This document shows, one piece after another, positions 49,056 to 60,700 of a stretch of DNA of 64,000 nt. The notes beneath the pieces were generated by a model, which saw only the letters and a list, made by a program, of their open reading frames with translations, ran no database searches and was not told the DNA's origin. The DNA comes from Clostridia bacterium UC5.1-1C12 (GTDB taxonomy: Bacteria; Bacillota_I; Bacilli_A; Erysipelotrichales; Erysipelotrichaceae): the NCBI GenBank assembly GCA_001305055.1, contig BBZX01000010.1, positions 62,001 to 126,000 on the forward strand, given 5' to 3'. Position numbers and translations under genes: made by a program. Positions within the stretch are counted from its first letter, which is position 1. Every line of letters begins with the position of its first letter.

Positions 49056-50294
49056 ATGAAGGTACTGGTACTTGGTAAAGGCGGACGTGAACATGCTTTA
49101 GTTTATGCCTGCTCAAAAAGCAGACTGGTAGATAAGATTTATGCGGCGCCGGGGAATGTCGGTATGGAACCGCTGGCTGAACTCGTTGAACTTCGTGATG
49201 ATGATGTAAAAGGTTTAACCGAATTTGCTAAAGCTAAACAGATCGATCTGACAATCGTTGGTCCTGAAAGCAGCTTATCGCTGGGTATTGTTGATGCTTT
49301 TCAGGCTGAAGGGCTTAAGATTTTCGGCCCGAGCAAGGATGCGGCACAGGTGGAAACAAGTAAGGATTTCGCTAAACGGATCATGAAGAAATATCATATT
49401 CCGACAGCTGCCTATCAGACCTTTGATAATTATGAGGAAGCGCTGGCTTATGTTGAAGAAAAGGGCGCGCCGATCGTAATCAAGGAAGACGGCTTGAAAG
49501 CCGGTAAGGGTGTAACGGTTGCGGAAAGTTTAGAAGAAGCTGTTGAGGCATTGAAAATTGCGTTTGCGATTGAACATAACCGTGTGGTCATTGAAGAATG
49601 TCTGCGCGGCTTTGAATTCTCACTGATGAGCTTTGTATGTAATGAGATTGTAATCCCAATGGAAATTGCTCAGGATCACAAATGTGCCTATGATGGTGAT
49701 AAAGGTCCAAATACTGGCGGTATGGGTGTATATTCACCAGTGAAAAAGATCACGCCTGATATTGTCGGAGAAGCGATGGAGAAAGTCATGAAACCTATGG
49801 CTAAGGCGATGGTAGAAGAAGGTCATCCGTTCACCGGTTTCTTATATGGCGGTTTGATGCTGACTGATGATGGCGTCAAGACAATAGAATTTAATGCACG
49901 CTTTGGTGATCCGGAGGCAGAAGTCATTCTGCCAAGATTAGAAAGTGACTTTGTGGAAGTTATATTGAATGTGATGGCCGGGAAAACAATGACGCTTAAG
50001 TGGTCGGATAAGGTTCGTCTTGGTGTAGTGCTTGCCAGTACCAATTATCCTGCATCATCGACACAAGATGCACTGATTGAAGGAGTTGAGGATGTTGACG
50101 GTCTAGTATTCCATATGGGCACTAAGACGAAGGGTGGTAAATTGCTGACAGCTGGCGGCCGCGTGCTGCTGCTTACAGAGGAAGGGTCAACCCTTGAAGA
50201 AGCATATGATAAGGCTTATACAGAAATTAAGAAAATAAAGTGTGACAGTTTGTTCTATCGAAGTGATATTGGAAAGAAAGATATGGTGGACTAA
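49056..50294 (+). CDS. purD: phosphoribosylamine--glycine ligase
   Basis: GAR synthetase of 412 residues, ATP-grasp fold. KVLVLGKGGREHALVYA, GPESSLSLGIVDAF, ATP-binding VIKEDGLKAGKGVTVA and EFNARFGDPEAEVILP are intact. The ATG at 49056 is placed 5-6 nt after GGAAGGAGA (49042-49050); the in-frame GTG at 49041 is too early. First gene of a second purine operon, directly followed by purB. Confidence 0.95.
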   Translation: MKVLVLGKGGREHALVYACSKSRLVDKIYAAPGNVGMEPLAELVELRDDDVKGLTEFAKAKQIDLTIVGPESSLSLGIVDAFQAEGLKIFGPSKDAAQVETSKDFAKRIMKKYHIPTAAYQTFDNYEEALAYVEEKGAPIVIKEDGLKAGKGVTVAESLEEAVEALKIAFAIEHNRVVIEECLRGFEFSLMSFVCNEIVIPMEIAQDHKCAYDGDKGPNTGGMGVYSPVKKITPDIVGEAMEKVMKPMAKAMVEEGHPFTGFLYGGLMLTDDGVKTIEFNARFGDPEAEVILPRLESDFVEVILNVMAGKTMTLKWSDKVRLGVVLASTNYPASSTQDALIEGVEDVDGLVFHMGTKTKGGKLLTAGGRVLLLTEEGSTLEEAYDKAYTEIKKIKCDSLFYRSDIGKKDMVD

Positions 50295-51588
50295 ATGATT
50301 GAACGTTATTCAAGAAAAACATGCGTGATATTTGGAGTGAAGAAAGCAAATTCGCAGCATGGCTGAAAGTTGAAATTTTGGCATGTGAAGCATGGTCTGA
50401 ACTAGGTGAGATTCCTAAAGCGGATGTAGAGAAGCTATGGGCTAATGCAAAGTTTGATATTGATCGAATCTATGAAATTGAACAAGAAACAAAGCATGAT
50501 GTAGTAGCCTTTACCCGTTGTGTTTCAGAGTCATTAGGTGATGAGAAAAAATGGGTTCATTATGGCTTAACAAGCACTGATGTTGTTGATACTGCTTATG
50601 GTTATTTATACAAACAGGCAAATGCGATCTTGCGTGAGGACTTAGAACGTTATATCAGTATTTTAAAGAAACAGGCACTGCGCTATAAGGATACGGTGAT
50701 GATTGGCCGAACACACGGTGTTCATGCGGAGATTACAACCTTTGGTTTAGTCTTTGCATTATGGTATGATGAGATGCAAAGAAACCTGAAACGCTTTGAA
50801 GATGCGGCTGCAGGTGTTGAAGCCGGCAAAATCAGCGGTGCGGTTGGAACTTTCGCGAATACTCCGCCTTTTGTGCAGGATTATGTATGTGATAAGCTGG
50901 GTATTCATTCAGCTAATATTTCAACTCAGGTTTTACAGCGTGACCGTCATGCGGATTACTTTGCAGTCTTGGCATTAATAGCCGGTTCAATTGAAAAGAT
51001 GGCGACCGAAATCCGTCACCTTCAGCGTACAGAAGTGCGTGAAGCTGAGGAGCATTTCAATAAAGGACAGAAGGGTTCAAGTGCGATGCCGCATAAACGC
51101 AATCCTATCGGTTCCGAAAATATGTGCGGCTGTTCACGCGTCATGCGCGGTTATATGATGGCAGCTTATGAGGATGTGCCATTATGGCATGAACGTGATA
51201 TTTCACATTCATCAGCGGAGAGAATTATTGCTCCTGATGCGACAGAATTACTTGATTATATGCTGAACCGATTTGGCTCAATCCTTGAAACTCTGACCGT
51301 ATTTGAAGAGAATATGCGTGAGAATATCAATAAAACTTATGGCGTGATTTATTCTCAGCGCTTTATGCTTAAAATGATTGAAAAAGCTTCGCCAGGGAAC
51401 AGGCTTATGATTTGGTACAGCCAAACGCGATGAAGGCATGGGAAGAAAAGGTTAATTTTAAAGAATTGATGGAAAATAATGAGCAGGTTACAGCGGTGCT
51501 GAGTCAGGAAGAAATTGATGACTGCTTTAATCCGGCTCATCATGTAAAGAATGTGGATGTTATCTTTAAACGTGTAGGTCTTTTATAA
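50295..51588 (+). CDS. purB: adenylosuccinate lyase (frameshifted)
   Basis: Lyase acting twice in purine synthesis (SAICAR to AICAR, adenylosuccinate to AMP), about 430 residues. MIERYSRK(N)[10 protein letters not shown] opens it; [15 protein letters not shown] holds the first catalytic His and [16 protein letters not shown] is the fumarase/ASL signature loop with the catalytic Ser. Frame breaks near 50313 and 51387 are each fixed by one base; the C-terminus then reads [19 protein letters not shown]. It starts at the base following the purD stop codon (TAAATG). Confidence 0.93.
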
Positions 51589-51611
51589 TAGAGAGAAAAA
51601 GAGGCGAAACT

Positions 51612-53281
51612 ATGTACAAGACAGATTTGGAGATTGCTCAGGAAGCAAAGCTGCTGAAGATTGATAAGGTTGCAGAAAAGATCGGTATTGAGGAAGATGA
51701 TCTGGAGTATTACGGTAAATATAAAGCGAAGTTAAATCTTGATTTATTAAAAAAGAATCAGGATAAAAAAGATGGAAAGCTGATTTTGGTAACGGCAATC
51801 AATCCGACAAAGGCTGGTGAAGGTAAGTCAACGACAACGGTAGGCTTAGGTGACGGTTTAAATCGTCTGGGTAAGAAAACAGTGATTGCCCTGCGAGAAC
51901 CTTCTTTGGGACCGGTATTTGGTTTAAAGGGCGGTGCGGCCGGCGGCGGTTATGCCAGGTAGTGCCAATGGAGGATTTGAATCTTCATTTTACCGGTGAT
52001 ATGCATGCAATCACAACTGCAAATAATCTGATCAGTGCATGTATTGATAATCATATTCATCAAGGGAATGAGCTGAATCTGGATATTGAGCGGATTACAT
52101 GGAAACGCTGTCTGGATATGAATGATCGTACTCTGCGTCAAATCGAAGTAGGTTTGGGGCCAAAGGCCAACGGTGTTGAGCGTAAAGATGGTTTCAATAT
52201 TACAGTTGCTTCAGAGGTGATGGCGGTTTTATGTCTGTCTACTTCTTTAATGGACTTAAAAGAGCGGCTGTCTAATATGCTGATTGGATATAATTTAGAA
52301 GGTAAACCGGTTTTTGTAAAGGATTTGAAAATTGAGGGCGCACTGGCAATGATTATGAAGGATGCCATTAAGCCTAATCTGGTGCAGACGCTGGAAAACA
52401 ACCCGGCGATTGTCCATGGCGGTCCTTTTGCGAATATTGCACATGGCTGTAATTCAATCTTAGCGACAAAGCTGGCATTAAAGCTGGGTGATTATGTTGT
52501 CACAGAGGCAGGCTTCGGTGCTGATTTAGGGGCTGAGAAATTCTTGGATATTAAATGCCGGTTTGGTAATCTGAAACCAAGCGCCGTCGTTATCGTCGCA
52601 ACCATTCGTGCTTTGAAACAGCATGGCAGCATTGAATTTGAGAACTTAAAAGAAGAAAATGTTCAGGCGATGCTTGATGGCTGTGCGAATCTGGCGAAGC
52701 ATATCGATACAGTGAAACAGTTTAAGCTTCCATATATTGTTGCTATCAATGAATTTGCGACAGATACACAGGCAGAAGTTGAAGCGCTGCAGGCATGGTG
52801 CCGCGAAGAGGGTCACCCAATGTCATTATCTCAAGTTTGGGCTAAAGGCGGCGAGGGAGCGCTGGATTTGGCGCAACAGCTTGTTGGCATCTGTGAACAA
52901 GAAAATGAATTCGCACCGTTGTATGATGTAAATGAATCCATTGAGGCTAAGATTGAACGCATCGCGAAGTGTGTTTATGGTGCTGATGGTGTTGACTTTA
53001 CCGAAGAAGCGGCTGAGCAGATTAAAATTTATGATGAGCTGGGTTGGGATAAAACACCAATCTGTATGGCTAAGTGTCAGACATCTCTGACTGATAACGC
53101 GAAGATTTACGGAGCACCTAAAGGCTTCAGAATCACGGTTCGCGAGTTGCGCCCATCTATCGGAGCGGGCTTCATTGTCGCTTTAACTGGCAATGTTATG
53201 ACTATGCCAGGTCTGCCAAAACATCCGGCAGCATTGGATATGGATATTGATGAGGATGGACATATCGTTGGCTTGTTCTAG
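51612..53281 (+). CDS. fhs: formate--tetrahydrofolate ligase (frameshifted)
   Basis: 10-formyl-THF synthetase of about 556 residues. The P-loop-like ATP site [57 protein letters not shown] and the C-terminal [22 protein letters not shown] are characteristic. A missing base near 51955 is repaired to GGYAQVVPMED. Its product is the formyl donor for PurN and PurH, which explains its place behind purD and purB. Closed by a long terminator. Confidence 0.95.
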
Positions 53282-53303
53282 TTGAAAAAAAGATATAAAA
53301 ATT

Positions 53304-53352
53304 AAGACTATCTTTAGTTGTCATGATCAGACAATTAGAGAGAGTCTTTTTT
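53304..53352 (+). terminator. intrinsic terminator after fhs
   Basis: AAGACT...TTGTC pairs with GACAA...AGTCTT over an interrupted stem of about 18 bp, ending in T-rich sequence. Confidence 0.8.
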
Positions 53353-53560
53353 AATTAGTGATTGTGTCAGTGAAATTTTCATTATCCTTGATTGAATAGA
53401 TACGCCATTTATCTTGTATAAGAGTAAGTACAATCAAGCACATTTTGTTCTGATTATTTCTCTTGTCTCACTTATGTCATAAAACTTGATAACTATATTT
53501 AAAACATAATATCAGATCCTTTTATTAACGATATTATTTCAAAATTAATTGATCAGAATT

Positions 53561-53892
53561 ATGAATTTTTATTTAAAACGATACATTAATATTCTTTTAA
53601 ATTCTGAAAAGGCAGTATGTGATATGCTTTATACTTTACCATTAGCCTCAAATGCAGAAGAATTACATTTGCTGTTGAATGATAGTCTTAGAATTGATGA
53701 TATTGATTTGAGAAAATTGGATACTGAATTCATTATAGAACTATCAGAACATTATCATGCAACTTATGTTAAGAAACTGTGTACATTAATGAGAAGCCAA
53801 CATAAATGGTTTCTAATATAGAAAAAATGTTAAAGGAATATGAGGTAGAAAATGTATATGATGAAAATCAGATTCAAGGTGCTGCCAGCTGA
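53561..53892 (+). CDS. hypothetical protein (possibly frameshifted)
   Basis: A frame of 86 codons from the ATG at 53561 (MNFYLKRYINILLNSEKAV ... ELSEHYHATYVKKL) ending at 53821; a +1 shift near 53805 would extend it through MVSNIEKMLKEYEVENVYDE to 53892. It is helical, charged, with no motif I know and no good ribosome site. It could be a remnant. Codon use is more AT-rich than in the pur genes. Confidence 0.4.
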
Positions 53893-54039
53893 TATTTTAG
53901 AAAAAAGAGTAAGCAGTTACTAATTGAAAAAATCACAAAATATTTACATACAAACGATTAAAAAGCGATATCTCATAGGGTATCAGTTCGTTTGAAATTC
54001 TCATCAAAAAATTGGTAAATAATGGAACAATATGAGAAA

Positions 54040-54067
54040 TGTCTTATAAAGTATACTTTATGAGACA
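54040..54067. repeat. 28-bp palindrome, copy 1
   Basis: TGTCTTATAAAGTA paired with TACTTTATGAGACA: an almost perfect dyad (one mismatch) centred on GTATAC. It shares GTCTTATAAAGTATAC with copy 2, 124 bp downstream. Confidence 0.75.
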
Positions 54068-54163
54068 GTCCGTTTATGCCAATTATAGGTCGTTTTTTGT
54101 CATTTGTAAACATATTTTTGCAAATTATAGATTTATTTAAGCATTTAATAGTCGTTTTTTGAT

Positions 54164-54191
54164 CGTCTTATAAAGTATACCTTTTGCGACA
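54164..54191. repeat. 28-bp palindrome, copy 2 (degenerate right half)
   Basis: CGTCTTATAAAGTATAC followed by CTTTTGCGACA. The left half is identical to copy 1 for 16 bases while the right half has diverged. It ends 20 bp before the regulator's ATG, where a repressor would block transcription or translation. Confidence 0.7.
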
Positions 54192-54211
54192 GATACATTA
54201 AGGGGTGCAAA

Positions 54212-54655
54212 ATGAAATCAATCTATATCGAAACCTTTGGACGTTTCGCTGTTTTTATCGACGGTCAGCCTTTATTGTTTAAGAACCTTAAAGCAAAAGA
54301 ATTATTAGCCTATTTAGTAGACAATGAGGGAGACTTTGTAAGCAATAAAGAAATAATGAGCACACTCTGGAAAGATCGCATCAATGATGTGAGTTTAAAT
54401 CGTACTTTCAGATATACATTGCGGTTGCTGCGCGAAGCCTTCAATGCAGAAGAAGTAACAGATTTGTTTGATGTCGGTTATGGTGTGGTAAAGATAAACC
54501 GAGATCGGTTTTGTTGTGATTATTATGAATTTATTAAGGGAAATATTGAAGAGTATCCCTACAAGGATGATTATATGTATGGCTATGAATGGGCTGAATC
54601 AACACGAAAACGAATTGCAGAGAGACAGCAAAGACTGAGACAATTCAATAAATAA
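54212..54655 (+). CDS. SARP-type winged-helix transcription regulator
   Basis: A 147-residue DNA-binding protein with an OmpR/SARP-like winged helix: IETFGRFAVFIDGQPL, LKAKELLAYLVDNEGDFVSN, EIMSTLWKD and LNRTFRYTLRLLREAF. It lacks a receiver domain, ATPase and the full bacterial transcriptional activator domain, so it is a stand-alone regulator. Acidic and aromatic residues (YPYKDDYMYGYEWAE) close it. The ribosome site AAGGGGTG precedes the ATG. It lies 121 nt upstream of the giant surface-protein gene and downstream of two palindromes. Confidence 0.75.
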   Translation: MKSIYIETFGRFAVFIDGQPLLFKNLKAKELLAYLVDNEGDFVSNKEIMSTLWKDRINDVSLNRTFRYTLRLLREAFNAEEVTDLFDVGYGVVKINRDRFCCDYYEFIKGNIEEYPYKDDYMYGYEWAESTRKRIAERQQRLRQFNK

Positions 54656-54661
54656 AATGAA

Positions 54662-54688
54662 CTGGACTTTGAGAAGTTCAGGTTTTTT
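54662..54688 (+). terminator. intrinsic terminator after the regulator
   Basis: CTGGACTT / AAGTTCAG (one G-U pair) with a TGAG loop and a T6 tail, a few bases after the stop. Confidence 0.75.
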
Positions 54689-54776
54689 GTGAGTGAAGGA
54701 TGATTATAAATGATGAAGCAAAAAAGCGACTAAATCAGAATAGGGTGCAGCGGGGAAAAGAAAGGAGCAATGATTT

Positions 54777-57700
54777 ATGTTAAAGGGTTTGATGAAAGCG
54801 TTTAAATTTGCGATAGCCGGATGCATGGCGATCGGCCTATCCGCATATTTTCCGGAGCAGCAGATCAAAGAGATCAAGGCTACTGAAGCAAAAATAGAAA
54901 TAGAAGAGAAATGGAGCGGAACAGTAAGTCCAACAACACCTAAAAATGATGGGAATACCTATCATATCTACACTGGTGAAGAACTTGCATGGATGGCAGA
55001 GCAAACACAGAATGGGTTTAGTTTTGAGGGTAAAACGATTGTTCTCGAAAATGATATTGACCTTGATTTCATTCCTTGGAATCCAATTGGTGTTAATAGA
55101 TATCAGCCTTTCATGGGTATTTTTGATGGCAATGGAAAGGAAATATCGAATCTAATGCTATATTCTTACCCTTATGATAGTTATGTTGGCTTATTCGGCG
55201 TTACCAAAAATGGAACATTGAAAGATTTCTCTATTAAGAATGTAAAATTTCAAAACTCTAATAGTTCCTATAAAAATTTGGGGATTGTGAGCGCAGATAC
55301 ATTACAGTCTAAAATTATTAATGTTACGGTTGACAACGCAGTCATCACTAGTACGTCTACAAATATCGCACCTGTCGGTGGAATAACCTGTGTCTTGTCA
55401 AACAGTTCTTGGATTATTAACTGTACGATTAAAAATTCAACTCTGCAGGGAAGAAATCCCGGCGGGATCGTTTCAGATTGGGAACCGTTAAATGATGAAG
55501 CGATTTTTGGAAAGTTCGGACCTAGCGGCATTATTAACTGTGCTTCAATTAATAATCAGATACAGTTAACCTATCCCAAAAAGATGAGTCGTTCGGCGGC
55601 GGCATTGTGGCCAATATAAACACAGCAATTACTGACACAAATAAGATCGGCGGTATGTATTTTTTAAATAATTATGCGACAGGAACTGTAAGTGTCGAAA
55701 AATCGACAAATTCAAATAGTGCAGCAATCGGTGGTTTAATCGGCGCTATCAAGGATAATTATTCCAATCCATTTTATTTAGCTAATTGTTATACGAGTTC
55801 AGTGATTACAAACAATTCTGATTCTTCTTCAAAAATGGGATCAATTATTGGCTATAATGCTAACTTACAGCTGCAAGTTGATAATGTGTACTATTCTGAT
55901 ATCAATAGTGATTTAAATCCTATTGGTGAAGATTTAGCTGATTTTTCCAAAAGAATGAATTACAAATCAGACGCAGATATGAAGAAAGAAGCTTTTGCTA
56001 ATCTCATGAATGCAGGCATTGCTGCTTTGGATAGCAGTATTCTCCCATTAGCAGACGATGGCAAGCGCTATACATATAACAGCTGGTACGGAGCTGAGGG
56101 TGTTTCCCCGTCATTTATAGTGCCTGCGGTTACTGAAATTGAGATTTATCCGACTTTAATTGACAATAATCAGCAGATAGTCTATATCAATCAGGGCAGC
56201 AGTGCTCAGCTACACGCTGTTCTAAAACCTTATCGTTCAGATCGTGCGGCTTCTGCTTCATGGCGGGTTTCACCGGATACCAGCGGCGTGATTGTCGATG
56301 CTGATGGATTAGTTTCTGCTGGCAGCGCTTCTGCGGGAACTGAGGTTGATCTGATTGCCTCGTATGGCGAAATTACAAAAAGTATTAAAGTACGAATCCT
56401 TGAAAAGGATGCCATCACCTCATTGAGAATTAATTCGGCTGATAATTTAATGGTCGGTTCTACAAAACGGTTAAGTGTTACAACAACACCGGTTAATGCT
56501 GACCAATCATCCGTTAAATGGTACATCGATCTGAATCCTAACGGCTTAGAAAATCTTGTTTCCGAAAGTGAAACTGCTTCAATCGATTCAGATACGGGAA
56601 CTATTAAAGGCTTAAAAGCCGGGCAGGTAACAGTTGTTGCTAAGATTGAAGGAACTTCGATCAGAGACAGCTATACAATGACGATTCAGGACACATCCTG
56701 GGATGGTGCATCAAGCCGTCAGCCGGAATTTTATGATAATGCTTATCACATTACCATGGCTAGTGAATTAAAGTGGCTTGCAGAAAGTACTCTTTATAAT
56801 GGTAATAATTTTGCTGGAAAAATAATTTTGTTAGAGACTGATCTTTCAATGGGTGGTGATCTAGGATATAGCTGGGAGCCGATAGGGGATGAAGATACAC
56901 CTTTTTCAGGTACTTTTAACGGACAAGGTTATATGATTAGTGATCTCAGTACAGATGACAGAAATGGACCAAACGGCTTATTTGGCAAGTTGGTGAATGC
57001 TGAAATCAGTAATTTAGTTCTTAATAAATTCAAAACAATTGATGGTGTAACGGAACGTTCTGGTGCATTAGCGGGTTGTGCGGAAAACACCGTTATTTCA
57101 AATATTACTGTACTTGATGCAAGTATTCATGCCCGTGGGACATCCGGTGGTTTGCTGGGAGAAGCATTTGAAAATGTTAAGATTGATCGGGTATCTGTAT
57201 TGAATGCTTTCATAGAGGGAAAAACTGCTGGCGGATTATTAGGCAGAGGCAACGCATACAATACCAGCATTACAAACAGCTCCGTAACAGGCTCAATTAA
57301 AGACTACAGTTCGAATACAAATGTTTCGGTATCAATTGGCGGTTTAGTCGGTACAATTATTGGAATATCCAGACACGGTCTGGAATCAAGTGCTTCAACA
57401 GCCTTTACGATCCAAAATTCCTATGCGCATACAACACTTCATCTACTTATAACAGCAGTTCAATATTACCGAGCTATACAGGTGGTTTGATAGGATCAGT
57501 TAACTCATATATCATAATGGAAAACAATTATTCAAGTACATCAATCACAAATCATTTGAACATTAACGCACCAGGCGGTATTATCGGCAATGCTGAGTCG
57601 AATGCTTCTTATTATATTTCAATTATAAATAATAGCTGGAATGAAGATGCGTCATTTAATAATACAAATGGTGAAATTGAGACAGTAAATAAAAAGGGTG

Positions 57701-60700
57701 TTGGTACACAAAAATCAATTGTTATCGGACAGACAACCTTAGAGGATATGATGCTGCGTCACTCAGAAGCATATATGACCTTAGATTCATCAAAAGACGA
57801 TTCACTGGTAAATGATTTGAATGCTAATCTCCCTGAATCTGAAATTACGATGCGGTCTTGGACAAATACAGCTGGCTCTTATCCTGTACACACTGATGAA
57901 GAGTCATATACTGTAGTACTCAAAGACGATTATGTTCAGATGAGAAGAAATGAAGAATATCAGCTTGAACCGATACTTGTACCATTTATTTCAGGCAAAG
58001 AATTAAGCTATGAATATTATGTTCAATCAGGCAGTCCGACAATTACAGTGAACAGCAATGGCTTAATAAGTGTAAGTAAAGAAGCTATTACGCATCAAAC
58101 AGCAATAATTGAAATGATAGCTAAGGAGAAGAACAAAGAAATAGCAAGAGATACAGTGTATGTGACCGTCTTAGCAGATGAGGCTGAAATAACAAGTATG
58201 AGTATTCATGATCCAGGTATAATCAAAACCGGCGATCAGGTTCAGTTCAGCGCAGAAATTGAGCCAGATACAGTAGATAGCAGTCAGCTTTACTGGCGGC
58301 TTAAAAAAGTGAGTGATATTGCTGAAATCAGCCATGACGGACTCTTTATTGCAAAACGAGCCGGCACGGTAACGGTGCAGGCTATTTTAAATGGTGTAAT
58401 CGCAGAGCGAGTCATTACAGTCAAAGCAGGCACTAAATGGGATGGCATCACCATCGAAGAACCAGACAGCAGTGGCAACTATTTCTACATAACAAAGCCA
58501 AGTGAGCTGGCATGGATCGCTCAGCAAACGAATGCCGATCGGTATAACGGTTTGAAGGCAAAACTATACTGCTTCAAAATGATATTGATTTGAATAATCA
58601 GAACTGGGCACCGATTGGTACGGGATTACTTATCGACGATACAAGAATCATTTTTAAAGGGAATTTTGATGGTAAGGGTCATACGATTAAGAATTTGTCT
58701 ATTACTGAAGATACAGGGGCTGTTCAAATCGGACTATTTGGCATAATAGAAAATTCAATGATTCAAAATCTAATGATAGACACTGTTTATATTAATTGTG
58801 ATACTATGGACGGTCTAAATGGTTTCGGAGCTGGTTCCTTATTTGGCTGGGCTAACAATAGTCATATAGCAAACATTAAGGTAACAAATGCTTTCCTTGA
58901 TTTAGGAACAGCACCGGCAGAAACACCGATGCCAGGAGGAATCGGCGGTGATGTGAATAACGTTGAAATCATTAACTGCTCAGTAGTAGATTCAGTAATT
59001 GCAGGTAAAGAAAACAGTCTCGGCGGTATTATCGGTGAAGTAAGATCATCTTCTTTATATTTCAGTATGCAGAATTGCCATACCAAAAATGTTGTCATTC
59101 GTGATGGCCGCTTTACTGGCGGTCTAGTAGGATATATTGGTCAAACGACTGAAAGTACCCAACAAATTAATATTCAGAATTCATATGCAGATGTCACCTT
59201 TGAATTTACAGATAAATTCAGTATGATTCCCACTGTTGGTGCTATAGCTGGAACGATTGCAGTAGGTAAGGAAGTTCATTTTGATAATTTGTATGGTGTA
59301 TCTAAATATATCAATTCATCCAATCGATCACTGATTGCAGGAGATATATTGGGCAAGAATAATATAAGTAATACAACTATGAACAATATTTATTATAATA
59401 CAGAAACTTCTGGATTAAATAAAGCAATAGGAAGCGGAAATACGCCGGCCAGTACCAATGTATCAGGATTGAAAACCTCGGTTATGAAGGATGCGTCAGG
59501 CAGCTCCGGCAGTTTGACTGTTAAATTAAATAATTGGATAAAGAGTACAGCGGGTTCGTATAGTACATGGAGTGTGATGAATAATGATTATCCATCATTT
59601 GGCATTCCAGAGATTAAGAGCATAAAGGTATTACCTGAAATACGAGAAGTTTACCCAGGTGAGACACTTCGGCTTGAAAAAGAAATTCTGCCATTTGGAG
59701 CGAAGGACGTAGAGGTTAAATTTAAAAGTAATAACTCTAAAGTTACGGTCGATAATAATGGCTTAGTTAAGGTAAGCAGTGATTTTACTGCCACCTATGT
59801 AGCTGTTATAACCATGACACCTGTCGACAGCAAATATCCTTCTTCGACTTCAACCTTGATTGTTATGCCGCCTGCAGCTAAGATAGAATCGCTGTTCATC
59901 AACAAGCCAGATAAGGTGGAAATCGACCATATCTATACAATGAGTGCTGAATATTTACCTGAAGATGCCGATGTTTCACAGATTCGCTGGTCACTTGAAA
60001 AGGGTGAAACAGAAGCGGTCATTTCAGAAAAAGGTATTTTGGATACCGGGTCAACCGCTGGTACAGTCACAATCCGTGCTGAATCTAAGCAGGACAGTAC
60101 CATATATGATGAAATCAGCTTGAATATTGAAGCTGAAAAAGATTTTGGTACTGTTTGGGATGGTACAACGGAAGTTGTCAATGCGGCAGATAATGTTATT
60201 CATATTCAAAATCCAAAACAGCTGGCCTATATTGCTCAGCAAACGAAAGCTGGCAAAACCTATGAAGGAGTGACTATATTCCTGGATGCGGATTTGGATC
60301 TGGGAAATGTTAATTGGATGCCAATCGGTAATATTACTTATCCTTTCAAAGGCAATTTTGAAGGGAATAATCACACAGTCAAGAATCTATCAATTAAGAC
60401 AAATACAGGTGTTGATGATTTTGGATTATTTGGGTATTGTCAAAATTCTGTAATTCAAAATCTAACTGTAAATTCAGTCTATATAAAAGTCAATAAGTAT
60501 ACCGCTTCTTCCAGAATAGACGGTTATGGCAGTATTGTAGGTTTTGCTGATGGTATTCATTTAGAGAACATTCATGTCAGTGATATTTATATTGACTCCA
60601 GTTTAGCAGGAATGGTATCACTTACCGGCGGTTTAGTGGGTACTATTCGAGGGGCTGAACATAAAATAGCTAAAATCATGAATTGCTCTGTAAATAATTA

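Larger units (their letters stand above)
53893..54211. other. gene-free upstream region of the SARP-type regulator
   Basis: About 320 AT-rich bases holding two copies of a palindrome (54040-54067 and 54164-54191) and two copies of GTCGTTTTTTG (54089-54099 and 54151-54161). No coding frame. Likely a regulatory region. Confidence 0.5.

Noticed and set aside
54040..54191. The paired palindromes as ends of a small mobile element
   Set aside because: They are direct rather than inverted copies, the interval holds no coding sequence, and no target duplication is seen; operator sites fit better.
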